Shown piece by piece: positions 44,596 to 56,249 of a DNA stretch of 64,000 nucleotides (within the stretch, counting starts at the first letter, position 1; each line of letters starts with the position of its first letter). Source of the DNA: Tetrastigma voinierianum (Eukaryota; Streptophyta; Magnoliopsida; Vitales; Vitaceae); NCBI GenBank assembly GCA_016808115.1, contig JAEQBH010000648.1, positions 310,001-374,000 on the forward strand, given 5' to 3'. The notes beneath the pieces are model-generated. The model saw only the letters and a list, made by a program, of their open reading frames with translations, made no database searches and had not been told where the DNA came from. Position numbers and translations under genes: made by a program.

Positions 44596-47500
44596 TGTTA
44601 GACCAGACATATACAAATTTATGACATTACCAAAGGACTATTGTCTAATCGACAATAATGCCATGAAACTGTTTGGTATGTTTCATTGCAATTATCTTGG
44701 TCGCGGTTTCCTTAAGTAGATAGATTTCTTTAAGTTTTGATCCATGATTACGCAAGTGTCTGGTCGAACAAGTAATAAAAATTGGATTTAAGTCCGGATA
44801 TCGATCCCACAGAATATCTGAATTCTCGATCAACTACATTCTCAAGCTCTATACTATTTGGACTATGATTTGCAATTGATATATCCCTAGCAACCTTGAA
44901 AATAATTAAAGAATAAGGATATGTAAACTAGAACAAAATGAAATAATGCTTAAACTAAAATTAAAAAAATTAAAGAAATAGACTGATCAGTTAGTTTTTA
45001 AAGGGAGCATTGAAAATACAGCGTTGTGAAACATCGATTCTATGAACAACTATGTAGCTTTACTTCATGAACTTGATTTAGAGATCCATCCAAGGAAGAA
45101 GGTAATGCCATGTGGATCTCCTTAATGACATATTTCATCATCTAATCTTCCCCTTTGTTTCTTTCGAATGGGAGGATTAGATAACTACTTTGTCGATTGC
45201 CTTGTTCACGGGTGTTTTCTTTTCAATACTTCATACCTAGAACATGGACTGTAAACCTTAGCTCCTAAGACATAGGCAAAGCATGGGTTTACACTATACT
45301 GGTTTCTCATCCTCAAAATTGGAACAGTTCATTCTTTCCTTGATTAGATCCTTGCTAACACGGGATTGAACTTATTGTTCGAATCAAGGCGAACTCTCTG
45401 CTCATTTTAATTGATAAGTCGTTAACTCATTCTCGGTTTCAAGTGAGAGAAGATTTATCGATTAGAATTCACAAAGCCATTAGATCCCCAATATTAGGTT
45501 CGCATACCCTTCGAGATATTGTTCATCTTTGTCGGGAATACCTTCACGTATGCTCGACGAGGCCTCTTGGAAATCAGAGCATGAAACAATCCTATTACAG
45601 GCATAGGACACTAATATTTGGATAAGATACAACGATAAACAAGAGCGACAAGCGGTCGGGCGAAGTTCGGTGGAGCTCGATGAATTTACCTTGAGAAAAG
45701 ATAAATTCTAACAACGAGTAAAATCAATTTGGGTTTCTAAAAATTACTTCATTACACTAATGGTAGCTCCTTGATCAAAGAACTCTTGTAGATCAGCTGG
45801 AAGTTTGAATTCCAAAATTGTTTGGACTTCCAACGAACCGACGATGGTGAATAACATTCATTCGACTTCAACTGGCTTAACTAACATCGGATCCGAAATT
45901 CAATTGAAATAACAATCTACTCTAATCTAATCTAAAATAACGACAAAACAAAGAAAAAGAAGCGAGAAGAATTAAAATGAGCCTTAGGCTACCACAGAAC
46001 TTCTCTTCTTACGAGTACGCAGTACACTTTCTGCATGCGACTGCTTGTTTATAAAAGTTCGAGTTGGGCCCTAGCCGATGCCTTGTGGGTTTCAAAATGG
46101 CGGCCCATTTGTTTGTTCATGGCGACTCCATTTGTTTGTCCGCGACCTTGACGATCTTCGCGACCTCTCTTTTACGTCGCTACTTCAGCGTTACCTTATG
46201 GCACGATTACGATGTCGCGACTTCTCTTCCACGTCGCGACTTCATCTTCTACGTGTGATCTCTCTCTTTTGAGGTCGCGACTTCAATCATACGTCGCGAC
46301 TTCATTTTTCTGTTCGTCTGTAGCAGAAGCTTTTATCTTGTCGCGACTTGCCTTTAACACCCCTTGGATCTGATGTCGCGACCGCTAAATGACGTCGCGA
46401 CTTCACCTTTCTGTGTTGTGAGCTCTTTTGAGGTCGCGACTTCAATCATACGTCGCGACTTTCTTTCCTTATGCTTGTTATGTCATGACGGCTGAATGAC
46501 GTCGCGACTTCACCTTATGTGTTGTGAGCTCTTTTGAGGTCGCTACTTTCGCTACTTCAATGTTATGCTTATGAGCTCTTTTGATGTCGTGGAAGCTTTT
46601 CTATTGTCGTGACTTGTCTTCAGCATCTCTTGGATATGATGTGGCGGCTTGACTAAATGATGTCGCGACCTCCATTCTTCACGGTGATAATCGACTCTTG
46701 GGGCGTCGACCATCTTTCCGCTATAGCGATGTGCGACTGCGAAGGGCGATCGCGACCATCTTCCCTTATAGCGATGCGCCGGCGACTATGCGAAGGGCGT
46801 CGCGACCATAATACTGCGGCTGATGTCGACCACTATACCTTGCGGCTGATATCCGCGACCACTATACCTTCACGGCTGATATCGCGACCAGAAGGGCGGC
46901 TCGACATCTTGGTCGGTGTTTGATGTCTCTATCTGCATTCTAAGCGTACGCGACGCTTTATGTTGATCTCTTTGAAAATCTTTGTGCCATAGCTTCTGTG
47001 ATTATCCACGACCTCCATGTCTCTTGTTAAGCTTTTTCACTTAAGTCGCGAGCCTCGAAGTGGTGTTGCGACATCATGCTTCTTCGGTAGTTCTGATGGA
47101 TCACGATTTGGAGTTTTTGTTGCGACCTTGGTGTTATTCTTCATTACTGTCACGGTCGCGACAACAAGTCCTTTCTTTCAAAATTAGAGTCGACTTCTTT
47201 TACTGAGAAAATTTGTTCTTGTGGCTTTATGAAATGACTCCTTGTCGTGACCTCATCGGGTAGTATCACGACATCATTTATCTCCTTTTGGTGTCGCGAC
47301 ATGTGATGATGTCGTGACATGAACCACTGCGTTGGTTGCTTCTTTTAATCTCGACGAGTCATATTTTGTCTCAACTTCCTTCTTGAGGAGTCACGACTTT
47401 GCTTGTTCACTCTTGATTTCTTCTTCAAAGCCAAATTTGTTTGGTGTAAGTGACTTAGAAATAAAGCCGAGCAGGCGCTTCCTCTCGCGACTTAAATACC

Positions 47501-47692
47501 CGAGTTTGACTTAGTTCTGGCATCTTGCCGGGCCGATTTCTTATGAGTTTTGCTAAAATTTGATTTTCTGCTGTATTTTTCTACAAATTGGAATTTGATT
47601 CAATTATCAGTTTTCTACAGACAATTCAACGTTATTCTCATTATAAACTCAGAAAAATGGATTAAAAATCTAATGAGTTTTTGGACTCATCA
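44596..47692 (-). repeat. Athila-2 3' LTR
   Basis: 3097 bp. On the - strand starts TGATGAGTCC after the polypurine tract and ends ...GGTCTAACA. Holds the GTCGCGAC array (about 46130-47300), a TATA-like CTTTTATAAAC (46047-46057, - strand) and a 24-29 bp tandem repeat (46804-46886). A PBS-like string lies inside U5 near 44647-44663. Confidence 0.85.
46274..47300 (-). promoter_or_regulatory. GTCGCGAC array (Athila-2 3' LTR)
   Basis: 19-bp pairs at 46274/46293, 46375/46394 and 46433/46452, with single copies on to about 47300. Spacers TTCAATCATAC and CGCTAAATGAC. Located upstream of the TATA-like box in - strand sense. Confidence 0.75.
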
Positions 47693-47707
47693 AATTCCCC
47701 CAAACTT
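47693..47707 (-). promoter_or_regulatory. Athila-2 polypurine tract
   Basis: On the - strand AAGTTTGGGGGAATT abuts the LTR start TGATGAG. Confidence 0.85.
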
Positions 47708-49890
47708 AAAATTTTGCTTGTCCCAGAAGCAAAGAAAAGAAAGAAGAAATTGTTTGTCCTCAAACAAATAAGCTTAGAAAATTTTTAAGGACATTTTTCT
47801 GATTTATTCCACCTTCTTTTTCATTCCACCTTTCTGATTTGGAATTTAGAGATATCACTATTATTTCAAATTTCAGTTTTTGATGCAGGAACAAGGCATG
47901 GTATACTTCTATTACAAAATATCTTGATAAACTAATGTATTTAAACAGTTTATTTAACAAGTCTTTGTTCGTATTGTGTGTGCGGAGTCATCAATCCTTT
48001 TCAACTTCATGTTGAATATGATTAATCTTGAGAGTTTTCTTAAACTGTTTATCAAAGTCCCATATGCCTGTTTTTCATATTGATCTCCACTAATGTGAAG
48101 TAGAATTCAGCCTTCAAAATCAATGAGGTCTTTCGGGCTTGTAATGTTGGGCTTAGGTAGTGGGTAGATAATTGAAAATTTTTAGGTTGTAAATTTACCC
48201 GATTTCCATCTTGTCTCTTCATTGTTGCCTCAACTTTCTTCCTTTTCTTCATTGTTCATTTCTGATTCTACTCAATCTTAACTTTGATTCCTCTTTTGAA
48301 TTCTTTATGGAATTTCAACTTCCATATGTACTTGATTCGAGGCAAATTCCTTTGTTCTTTAACTCCTTTGCTTTATTTCTCTAGATTTAGATAGTGCAAT
48401 GTTTTGTCTTCTTAGGCTTTCTATTGCTCTTAGAGAACTTTGGGCTAGCAACTCCATGCAGTTGGCATTAGGGTGCTAGGTGTTAAAACACTTCTAAGCT
48501 TAATTGTTTAAGAGAAATAGGCCACAAGACAAACTTATTCCCTTGTTCACTGGCTTGCTGTACCTTCTTCAATCCTTCTTGTCAAAATTTGGAAATATTA
48601 TTCCCCGAGACTTGTTCTTATTTATACTAAACTTTTGAACTAGAAAGGATAATTTGGGTTCTTTCTTGCGGGTTTATTGCAAGGAAGGAATTTCGGTTTT
48701 TCAGCTACTTTGTTTGTTGAAGAAATAAGGCTTATTTAGCTGAATCGGGGAACTAGAGAATATGTAAGCATATTTTGAGGTAGAAAAGCTTAAAAAGGCT
48801 CGAGGCGCCAGGATGGCCTCTATCATTTCTGTTAGTTGTTTTCACCTAGGATTTAGCCTCAATCAATAATCAAACATAAGTTCTAGGGCTGTGGATCTAA
48901 ATCTCAATTCCCCGAGGAAGATGTTCTAATTCTGTCAAAAAGTTTCATAAGTTTTGTTGACCGATGTGTATTATTTCTTCAAGACTTGTACTTATTCACT
49001 GTCTACTTACATTATTTTAACCAAGTATTTTGTTCCATCAGCAATAACCAATTTTCCTATTTTTGCAACTAAAATGAATTTAGCAGACGATAAATACTCC
49101 TAATTCGGTTTCTTTATTCATGCCACTGATTACGTAATTATACGTGATTCAAGTTTATCTCTCCTAGTCAAAAGTATTTCAACTAGTTCAGATTATTATA
49201 ATTCAGCATTTTCATTCTTGAACCAAATCCTAATGTTATTTTCCTAACAATTCAAGCAAAAAGTAAAAACACAAGCTAACTGCAAGCAAGCAAACATTTC
49301 CTTTTTCACAAATTTTCTTGTTTTATTCTTGATGTGATGCAACGGTTAGGGAGAGCAACAATGAAGAGGAAAGAAGGATAAATCGATGGGAAAGCCTATT
49401 TTTTTTCTTTTTTTGAGGGAGGAGCAAAGATGTTGGGGGGGATCCGAGATCAGAGTAGCCAAATTAGAAGTTAATTTAGGAAATTTCATTTCAGTTCTCT
49501 TCTTCTTCTTGACATTACTCCCTTTGATCACGCTCTTGAGGATCGATTCATTTTGTGAGATCAATCTTTTATTGAATCATCTTGTCTCGTGCCCGGTGTG
49601 TTCGATTTGTGCGTTCCATTTGATTCATGAACTTCTAAAATTTGGAAAAGATTGTTGTTAATCAAATCAGAATTTTCAAGCCAGTTTTTCGCCACGAAGG
49701 CATCTTTTATCATCAGCTCTTGATCTACGTCACTTGTCAACACCGAAATCCTTGAACATTGACATGTATAGGAACTTGAATCCATGATGCGCTCCTTAGT
49801 CTTGGCCGATCTGAGATCCCTTTCCTTTATGAGTTTAGAGTTGAGAATCACGATCATCTTGATTGTTGTAAGAATGATTCATGGCTTAGC
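47708..49890 (-). other. Athila-2 3' noncoding tract
   Basis: About 2.2 kb between the third ORF and the polypurine tract. Homologous to 15783-17750 of Athila-1. Frames at 48052-48252 and 49346-49857 are not conserved between the copies. I see no gene. Confidence 0.6.
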
Positions 49891-49891
49891 T

Positions 49892-51250
49892 TTAATTTCT
49901 TGATGAATCTTGATCTCTTTCCTCCATTTCCTTTTTAAATTTTTCCTCTTGCTGCTCTAGGATCTTTTTCATCTGCTCCTCCTTTCTGCTCATCTCTTCT
50001 TCCCATTGTTGATATCTTCTTTTCATCTCAGCTTCATGTACTTCTTCTCTTCTGTTCATCTCTTCTTCCCAATGTTGATCCCTTCTCTTCAATTCTTTTT
50101 CATAAACCTCTTCTCTGAACTTTTCTTTAGAGGTTCATTTCTCTTCTCTTTCTTTATGCTCTTCGAATTGGAAGCCAGGCATTTCCATTGTTGATTATTA
50201 CTGGAAACCTAGGCTTTCACGGGTTCTACGAAACCTACGTTCCTTATTAGGGAGGCGCCGGTGGGGTTGAAATCTATTGGGCTTCTTTCTTCTTGCTCTC
50301 TATCCTGCAGGCTTATAAAAGAAGTATTCCCTTCTTGATGTGCTTCTATATTTTCTTCTTCTTGCTCTGCCACCAGAAAGGTGTCTTCTTCCTGTATTGC
50401 ATTTTCATTTTCATCCCTTGAATCTATTTCTACTATGACCCCCTTTTTCTGTTGATTCTTTGGCCCCTTGCTTACTCCCGTCAAGGTGAGTGGTGAAATT
50501 TTAGGGCATTATTCTTCTTCTTCCCACGTTCATGCTGGCCCTAATACGTAACCTTGTGATGATCGCTGGATGGGGATCAATCCCCCACCCACATTACCTC
50601 CATGGTACCTCATTATGAATTTTCAATAACGGTTCCAGCATCAATCTTGTACCCCTTCAATATGGCATAGAGAAGGATTCTTTCTTGTTGCGCCTGCGTG
50701 CGGGCGTGCTTGGTAAGGGACCATAACAGGAGGATAAGAAATAGAACCACACCTTTGCCTCCTCGTGAAATCTCCCACCCTTTCCAGGGGTCTTTTGCTC
50801 TCCTTTTCCTTTCTTCCGCGCCACTACAGATGCATTAATTTTCTACTTAAGCTTCTCACGGTTAGGGTTGTTCATCGACTTCTTAATTTTGATCCATTTT
50901 ACGTCCTTCCATCCCGTACATCTCATTAATAGTCTTCGCCATAAGGCACGAGACTCGACATAAAAAGTTCTCTTTCCTCCCAACCAGATTGGAGTAAAAT
51001 TCTCGGACGACTGCTGCATAACCAGACTTTTGATGTTTGCGAATTCCGCCACCTCTTTTATATCAATTTCCTTGAAAGGTGAGATGAGTTGGCTGGAAGC
51101 CTCCTTTCTCCTGCAAAATCCTTCTCCTGACATAGTGCTTTTTCCAAAGGAGAAAGCTATTACGAGGAACAAACTAAATGTACCCTCTTCTTCTTCTTTG
51201 TCTTTCTTTTTCCCTTTTCCTCTGTTGCTTTGTAGCGGTTGAACCCGGTT
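49892..51250 (-). pseudogene. Athila-2 third ORF (env-like position) with coiled coil, broken
   Basis: This ORF lies downstream of integrase, where Athila elements carry an extra ORF sometimes called env-like. On the - strand: 51172-50843 (NIKSLVMQQSS, WLGGKRTFYV), then AKVWFYFLSS, LLYAILKGYKIDAGTVIENS-type and YHGGNVGGGLI-type text across 50770-50560. An acidic linker follows (50484-50209), and finally a highly charged helix at 50160-49892 built of repeats like HWEEEMNRREE. The first part resembles the plant-specific domain of Athila third ORFs. No signal peptide or membrane segment is evident, so a true envelope protein is not supported. At least three frame changes. Confidence 0.65.
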
Positions 51251-51607
51251 GTTAAGCGGCTGTTCTCCTTTCGAGTTCCGAGGATGAACTTCCTTCCGGT
51301 CTGAGTATCTCCTCCATGATTTATTTAGATTGGGATGAGGGTTGAAGGTCGACCATTAAATCATTTTAGGAAAAGTTGGTTAAGTTTATAAATTGAGAAT
51401 CGAAGAATATCTGAGAATGAATGGTTGTGTTCTTGAGGAAGGAGATGATAGTGGAGGAGTTTCTCAGCCGAGTTACGAATTCAATTATTATTGTGGGCTC
51501 TTTGTTACTTCATTTATTTGTGCTTGTCGATTTAATTTCATGCACGTGATTGTGTCTTGTCATTAAATTTAGAACCAAAATTAAAAATTTGCCCGGTATA
51601 TACTATA

Positions 51608-51881
51608 CGATGTCGTGACTTATTCTTGTTTGTCGCGACATAAGTAGTTGTGGGACCAGTTATCATCGGTACAAACATCGGTATTTTATGACATGGTTGA
51701 GGTTGTGCGACCTCACCACTCTTTTGAAGGAATTGTTCTTGTCGCGACCAAAATGTTCTGTCGCGACCTCAATTTCTGTCGCGACATAAAATCTGGTCAC
51801 AACCTGTGCCCTTGTTCTTCCTTCAGTACTGACTAAGTTGCGACCTCAACTCATGTCGCGACATCAATCTCTGGTCGCGAC
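51608..51881 (-). promoter_or_regulatory. Internal GTCGCGAC array upstream of the third ORF
   Basis: Six exact GTCGCGAC copies (51632, 51741, 51760, 51778, 51855, 51874) plus variants. Steps of 19 (51741/51760, 51855/51874) and 18 (51760/51778). On the - strand it lies after integrase and just before the third ORF, with a TATA-like GTATAGTATATACC at about 51593-51606 on its downstream side. Confidence 0.7.
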
Positions 51882-52439
51882 TTAGTCTGCACTTGCCCTA
51901 AATTTGATGATCAAACAGCTTTTCACTCCTTATTAATTTGCACATTCTTAGCATCCATTTAATCATTCCCACACAGCAATTCAAACAAAATGTATTCTAT
52001 TCAATTTTCACAGAATCTATGTAGGGAGAAAAGTACTCCCTTTTTCGAGTTTCTCTATCCTGTGAAGTCTTCTTGATAAATCTGCAGGAATTTGTTCCTT
52101 CTGCATTACAGGCCATTTGATTCTTCATCTGCATATTGTAACAATTCCAAAAAAAATTAATCTGATACTAACCTAGCAATTTCTAACAAATCATGACTAG
52201 AACTAAAAAAAAAAAAAATTCAAAAACGCGTAATAATAGAAAAATTCGAAGTCTATATAAAGAAATTAAAAAAATATATATCTATATGGGTTGCCTCCCA
52301 TGAGCTGCTCCATTTTAAGTCTTTAGCTAGACTAGCTGTTTTAAGCTTTCTCTCTTTCAATTCACCAGCTGGAGTTCTTCCTTTTCTTTCTCCCTGCTGA
52401 AATAGTGTTTCAGTCTTTGCCCATTAACTTTGAATTCTT

Positions 52440-53340
52440 CCCGGCCTCCGGTCAGTGTTCTTGCTCCAAAGATAGTACTTGACACCCTTTGTATATTGTC
52501 CACTCCATTTTGATTTCAGCTTCCTGAAATAATCTTAATCTAGAGTTAAACAACAAGACACCGATCCCTACTTTCACGAACTCTTTCTCGAGAATCCTTT
52601 GATCGTACCATTTCTTTGTCTTGTCCTTGTATATTCCTAGTAGTGTCATGGAAACCGTTTCTCAGTTCTTCGGTTCATTCGATTGGAGAATCTTTCTTCC
52701 TTTCTGGCCAATTTTGAAATCAAAGTTAGAATTGTTTGATGGCCCACATGGCTTTGTATTCGGTTAAAGGGAGGTGACATGGTTTTCCAAAGACAAGTCT
52801 GTATGGGGACATTCTAATGGGGGTTTTATAAGCAGTCCTGTATGCCCATAATGCATCATCAAGCTTCAAAGACCAATCCTTCCTGCTAGAACTCACATTA
52901 TTTTCCAGAATTTTCTTTATTTCTCTGTTGGAAATTTCAGCTTGCCCATTTGTTTGAGGATGGCCCAAGCTCATAATGTGTTTGATACCATATACGCTCA
53001 TGAGTTTGTAAAAACACCTTATTTAAAATGGCTTCCTCCATCACTAGTATATTTACGGGTGTCCCAAATACACTTTAAGAATATTTCTTTGTAAAACCCC
53101 ACAGAAAAACGTATTGGCATTCTTAGGACTAGCCTGCTTGCCCCATTTTGATACATAATCCAGCTAGGAGTATGTATATATTTCCAAATGAAACTGGAAA
53201 AGGCCCCATAAAATCCATTCCCCATACATCAAACAATTGCACCACCAGGATACCTTGCAGGGGCATCTCATGCCTTTGCTGATATTTCCCATTCTTTGGC
53301 ATTGATCACACAACTTTACCCATTCAAAACAGTCTTTAAA
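52440..53340 (-). pseudogene. Athila-2 integrase
   Basis: On the - strand: FDVWGMDFMG-type core start near 53235-53200 with the first Asp, then 53001-52726 reading YGIKHIMSLGHPQTNGQAEI (normally AYHPQTNGQ), SNREIKKILENNV with the catalytic Glu, DDALWAYRTAYKTPIRMSPY and VFGKPCHLPLTEY. The C-terminal domain lies at 52649-52452: KTKKWYDQRIL, VGIGVLLFNSRLRLF. The second Asp region (FGVPRALISDGG-type) is eroded near 53060. Three frames are needed. Confidence 0.8.
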
Positions 53341-53639
53341 AATTGGCAGACGATAAAATCATTGGGAATTTTGTGTTTGTTTATCTCTACAAAGTGTCCT
53401 CCATGGTGATACATGACATTCTTGTAAAATCTTGCTGCTCACTTTACAGTACACATCTCCTTATAATCAAATCCAGCTCCTCTTTTAAGCAAATATGGAT
53501 CATCCCGAGATGTAATACCTGCATGCAGAGTCCTTCCAACTTTCTCTGGCGTAGGCGAGATGCAGTGGCATAATTCCTGAGAAGCTAAGAAATTCTGTGT
53601 ATCGACATACCAAGGGTGATTGGGTAATTTGAAATAGCC

Positions 53640-54042
53640 CGATCATACGGAAAATTTTCTTCTTCTCTTCCTTTTCTTATGCGGTGGAGTTTATTTACTC
53701 TTGCCAGTGATCAGTATCACATTATCCTTTGCCGCTGTATCTTTAATTTCTAAATCAAATTCCTGCAACAATAATACCCACGATCAATCTTGGTTTTGCT
53801 TCCTTCTTTTGCCATTAAATATTTAATTCTTTGCATGATCGGTGTGTATAACAACATGGGACCCAAAATATATGGCACGAATTTTTTCACATCTGAACAC
53901 TATTGCCCGACATCTCCTTTTCGATGTAGTAGAGTAATTTTTCTTGTGCTTCATTAAAGGTTTTGCTAGCATAGTAGATGGCCTTGAACACTTTTCATCT
54001 TTACGTCCCAATCACGGTTCCCATTGCAAAATCAACGGCATC
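53640..54042 (-). pseudogene. Athila-2 RNase H
   Basis: The frame 54011-53823 gives STMLAKPLMKHKKNYSTTSK (normally YASRTLNEAQKNYTTTEKE), IRAIYFGSHVVIHTDHA, with the catalytic Asp of TDHA present. Continuation toward integrase (KPRLIRWVLLLQEFDLEI-type) is seen near 53800-53745 in broken frames. Confidence 0.75.
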
Positions 54043-55060
54043 CTACGTGATCTCAAATTCTCGTTCCAATGCGGTTTTGCCATGATGGGAGCTTCCACTA
54101 GTCACGGATTTAATTTCTTCAAATGCTTTATGGCAGGATTCATCAAAATAAAACTTACTATCTTTCTCCAGCAATCTGCATAGTGGTCTAGCAATTTTTG
54201 AGAAATCTCTGATAAATCTTCTATAAAATCCAGCATGTCCTAAGAAACTTCTGATTCCCTTGACTGTAGTGGGTGGCATTAAGTCTCTTATAATTGAAAC
54301 CTTTGCTTTGTCTACTTCAAGCCTTGCTGCAGAAACCATGTGCCCCAAGACAATCCCTTTTGTAACCATAAAATGGCATTTTCCCAATTGAGCTAGATTT
54401 TGTCTTTGCACCTTTGAAATCTTGTCCCAGGTTATCACGGGCATTGTTCAAGCGGATCCATACACTGTAAAATCATCACTGAAGATCTCCATAACTATTA
54501 CGCTGGAATCAAAAAATATAGGCATCATGCATATTTGGAAGGTACGGGAGCATTACACAATCGAAATGGCATTCTTCTAAAGTAAAAGTACCAAATGGGC
54601 ATGTAAAAGTAGTTTCTCTGATCTTCGGTGCAATAGCTATTTGGTTATATCCAGTATCCATCAAGAAAACAAAATGAGGTGTCTTTTACCAACCTATCGA
54701 CATTTGATCGATGAAGGTAGAGGAAAATGATCCTTTACGGTTGCGATATTCAATTTTTTGTAGTCGTCTGAGCCCTCCATCCTATCCGATTCTTGTAGGG
54801 AATAAGTTCATTCTTTCATTTCGATTACGGTGAATCCACCTTTCTTGGGAACCACATGTGCGGGCTTACCCAGAATACGATATAGCATATATAAAGACTG
54901 CATTTAACCATTTCAGAACTTCTTTTAAACTGACTTCTTTGAGCTGGATTAAATACTCCTTTGATACTCAACGAGTTTTGCATTATCTTCCAACAATATT
55001 TTGTGCATACAAATAGAGGGGCTGATACCTTTCGGATCTTCAATTGACCAAGCAATTGCT
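54043..55060 (-). pseudogene. pol: Athila-2 reverse transcriptase
   Basis: On the - strand: GGFTVIEMKE near 54840, RMEGSDDYKKLN (normally RVCIDYRKLN), KDHFPLP near 54735, CPFGTF-type near 54600, and IFSDDFTVYGS at about 54505-54470, where the catalytic DD pair is kept (usual MDDF). Then the frame 54444-54043: CHFMVTKGIVLGHMVS, IRSFLGHAGFYRRFIRDFSK, the RT thumb. Two or three frame changes. Confidence 0.8.
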
Positions 55061-55399
55061 TCCTTGTATTTTCTCAAAATTACCAGCAACTTACATTCTT
55101 GACAGTCCGATCTGGTGATATGATAGCGGTTTTTCTCTTACATTTCCCCAAAACTCATATTTCAAATAGTGGGCAACTCCTTCAATGTTAACCCATACGC
55201 ATAGTTTCACGCCCATGAGTTTCTTTGTGTCCCAGGCTGCTCACTTCATCTTAATTTGTTTTCATTTATACTCGAGTCTATTTCATTTATTAAACAAATT
55301 TGAAGCGAGAACTTCTGTCAAGCCCTCGAGTTACTGAAAATTCATCTCAATTTCATTGATAGATTTTGAATGATACAATCCAAGAATTCACTTCATCAT

Positions 55400-55950
55400 T
55401 GAAGGCTATTGCTTCTTCACAGCCATATATTTGTCTTCCTCTGCATTAGGATGTTCAGACTCCTATTAGCCCCATAAATACGCTGCTTCATTCCTGACTC
55501 GGTATCCAGGTTCACGCTGCATCGTCGATCAAGGCAGCTCCTTTTGCTAAGAAAGGTCTTCCGGCCAACAAAGGAACTTGAGGATCTTCCTCCATCTTTG
55601 CATGATAACAAAATCTCTTTGGGAAAATGAATTTCCCCAACCTTGTGAGTACATCTTCGAGTACCCTCTGGTTTGTGCCGGTGATCTGCTCCGGCCATCT
55701 GTAAAGTAATTCTTTGTTGGGGTTAGTTCCCCCGAACTAAGTCTCTGCACCTTGATAGGGCATCAGAATTTATACTTGCTCGAGAGTCACATAAACAGCG
55801 AATACGTTTCCCTATAGGAAACGGGGAATAGTGAAAGCTGCCGGGAGTCTTTCATCTTTCTTGGGAGCTTAATTTGGATAATGGCCTTTGCATGAAGCAT
55901 TCAAGTTCCAACTATGCCCTCCTTAGCTATCTTTCTTTTCTTGCTCAGGC
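55400..55950 (-). pseudogene. Athila-2 protease region
   Basis: On the - strand, IITLQMADRS-type, GIVEDVLVKVGEIHFPK-like and LAGRPFLAKGAALID-like pieces lie at 55710-55515 in alternating frames, matching the Athila protease domain that ends GRPFLATGRALIDV. The catalytic DxG region upstream (about 55760-55800) reads only weakly (CDSRASINSD-type). Confidence 0.65.
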
Positions 55951-56249
55951 ACCTCCTTCAGAAAATTTTTTGCATAAAAAGGCATTTGATCACCTGCACC
56001 AAATGGGATATTTATTTTATTTTCTTGAAAATATCGAGAATTTAGAAAGCTGATTCTTACTCTTTTTGACTTCTAAAGTCTACGTAGAATGGCAACGCAA
56101 GAGCATAGGCTAGTACTCCCTTCTTTTACGGTCATTTCTTCCTTTCATCTGTTCAATGTTTGTTCTTCTCTTGTTTCTTTAGTCTCTTCTTTCTCTGCCT
56201 CAGTCTCTTCGTTTCTATCGTCTTTTACATTCTGCTGAAAATCTTCCCT

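Noticed and set aside
44647..44663. PBS-like string next to LTR C taken as evidence for a second tandem Athila internal region to the left
   Set aside because: The string is also within U5 at 461-480 and 58007-58026, and no Athila internal sequence follows to the left of 44596.
50006..50194. Open frame on + encoding a Phe/Leu/Ser-rich membrane-like protein
   Set aside because: It is the antisense shadow of the charged coiled coil of the Athila third ORF.
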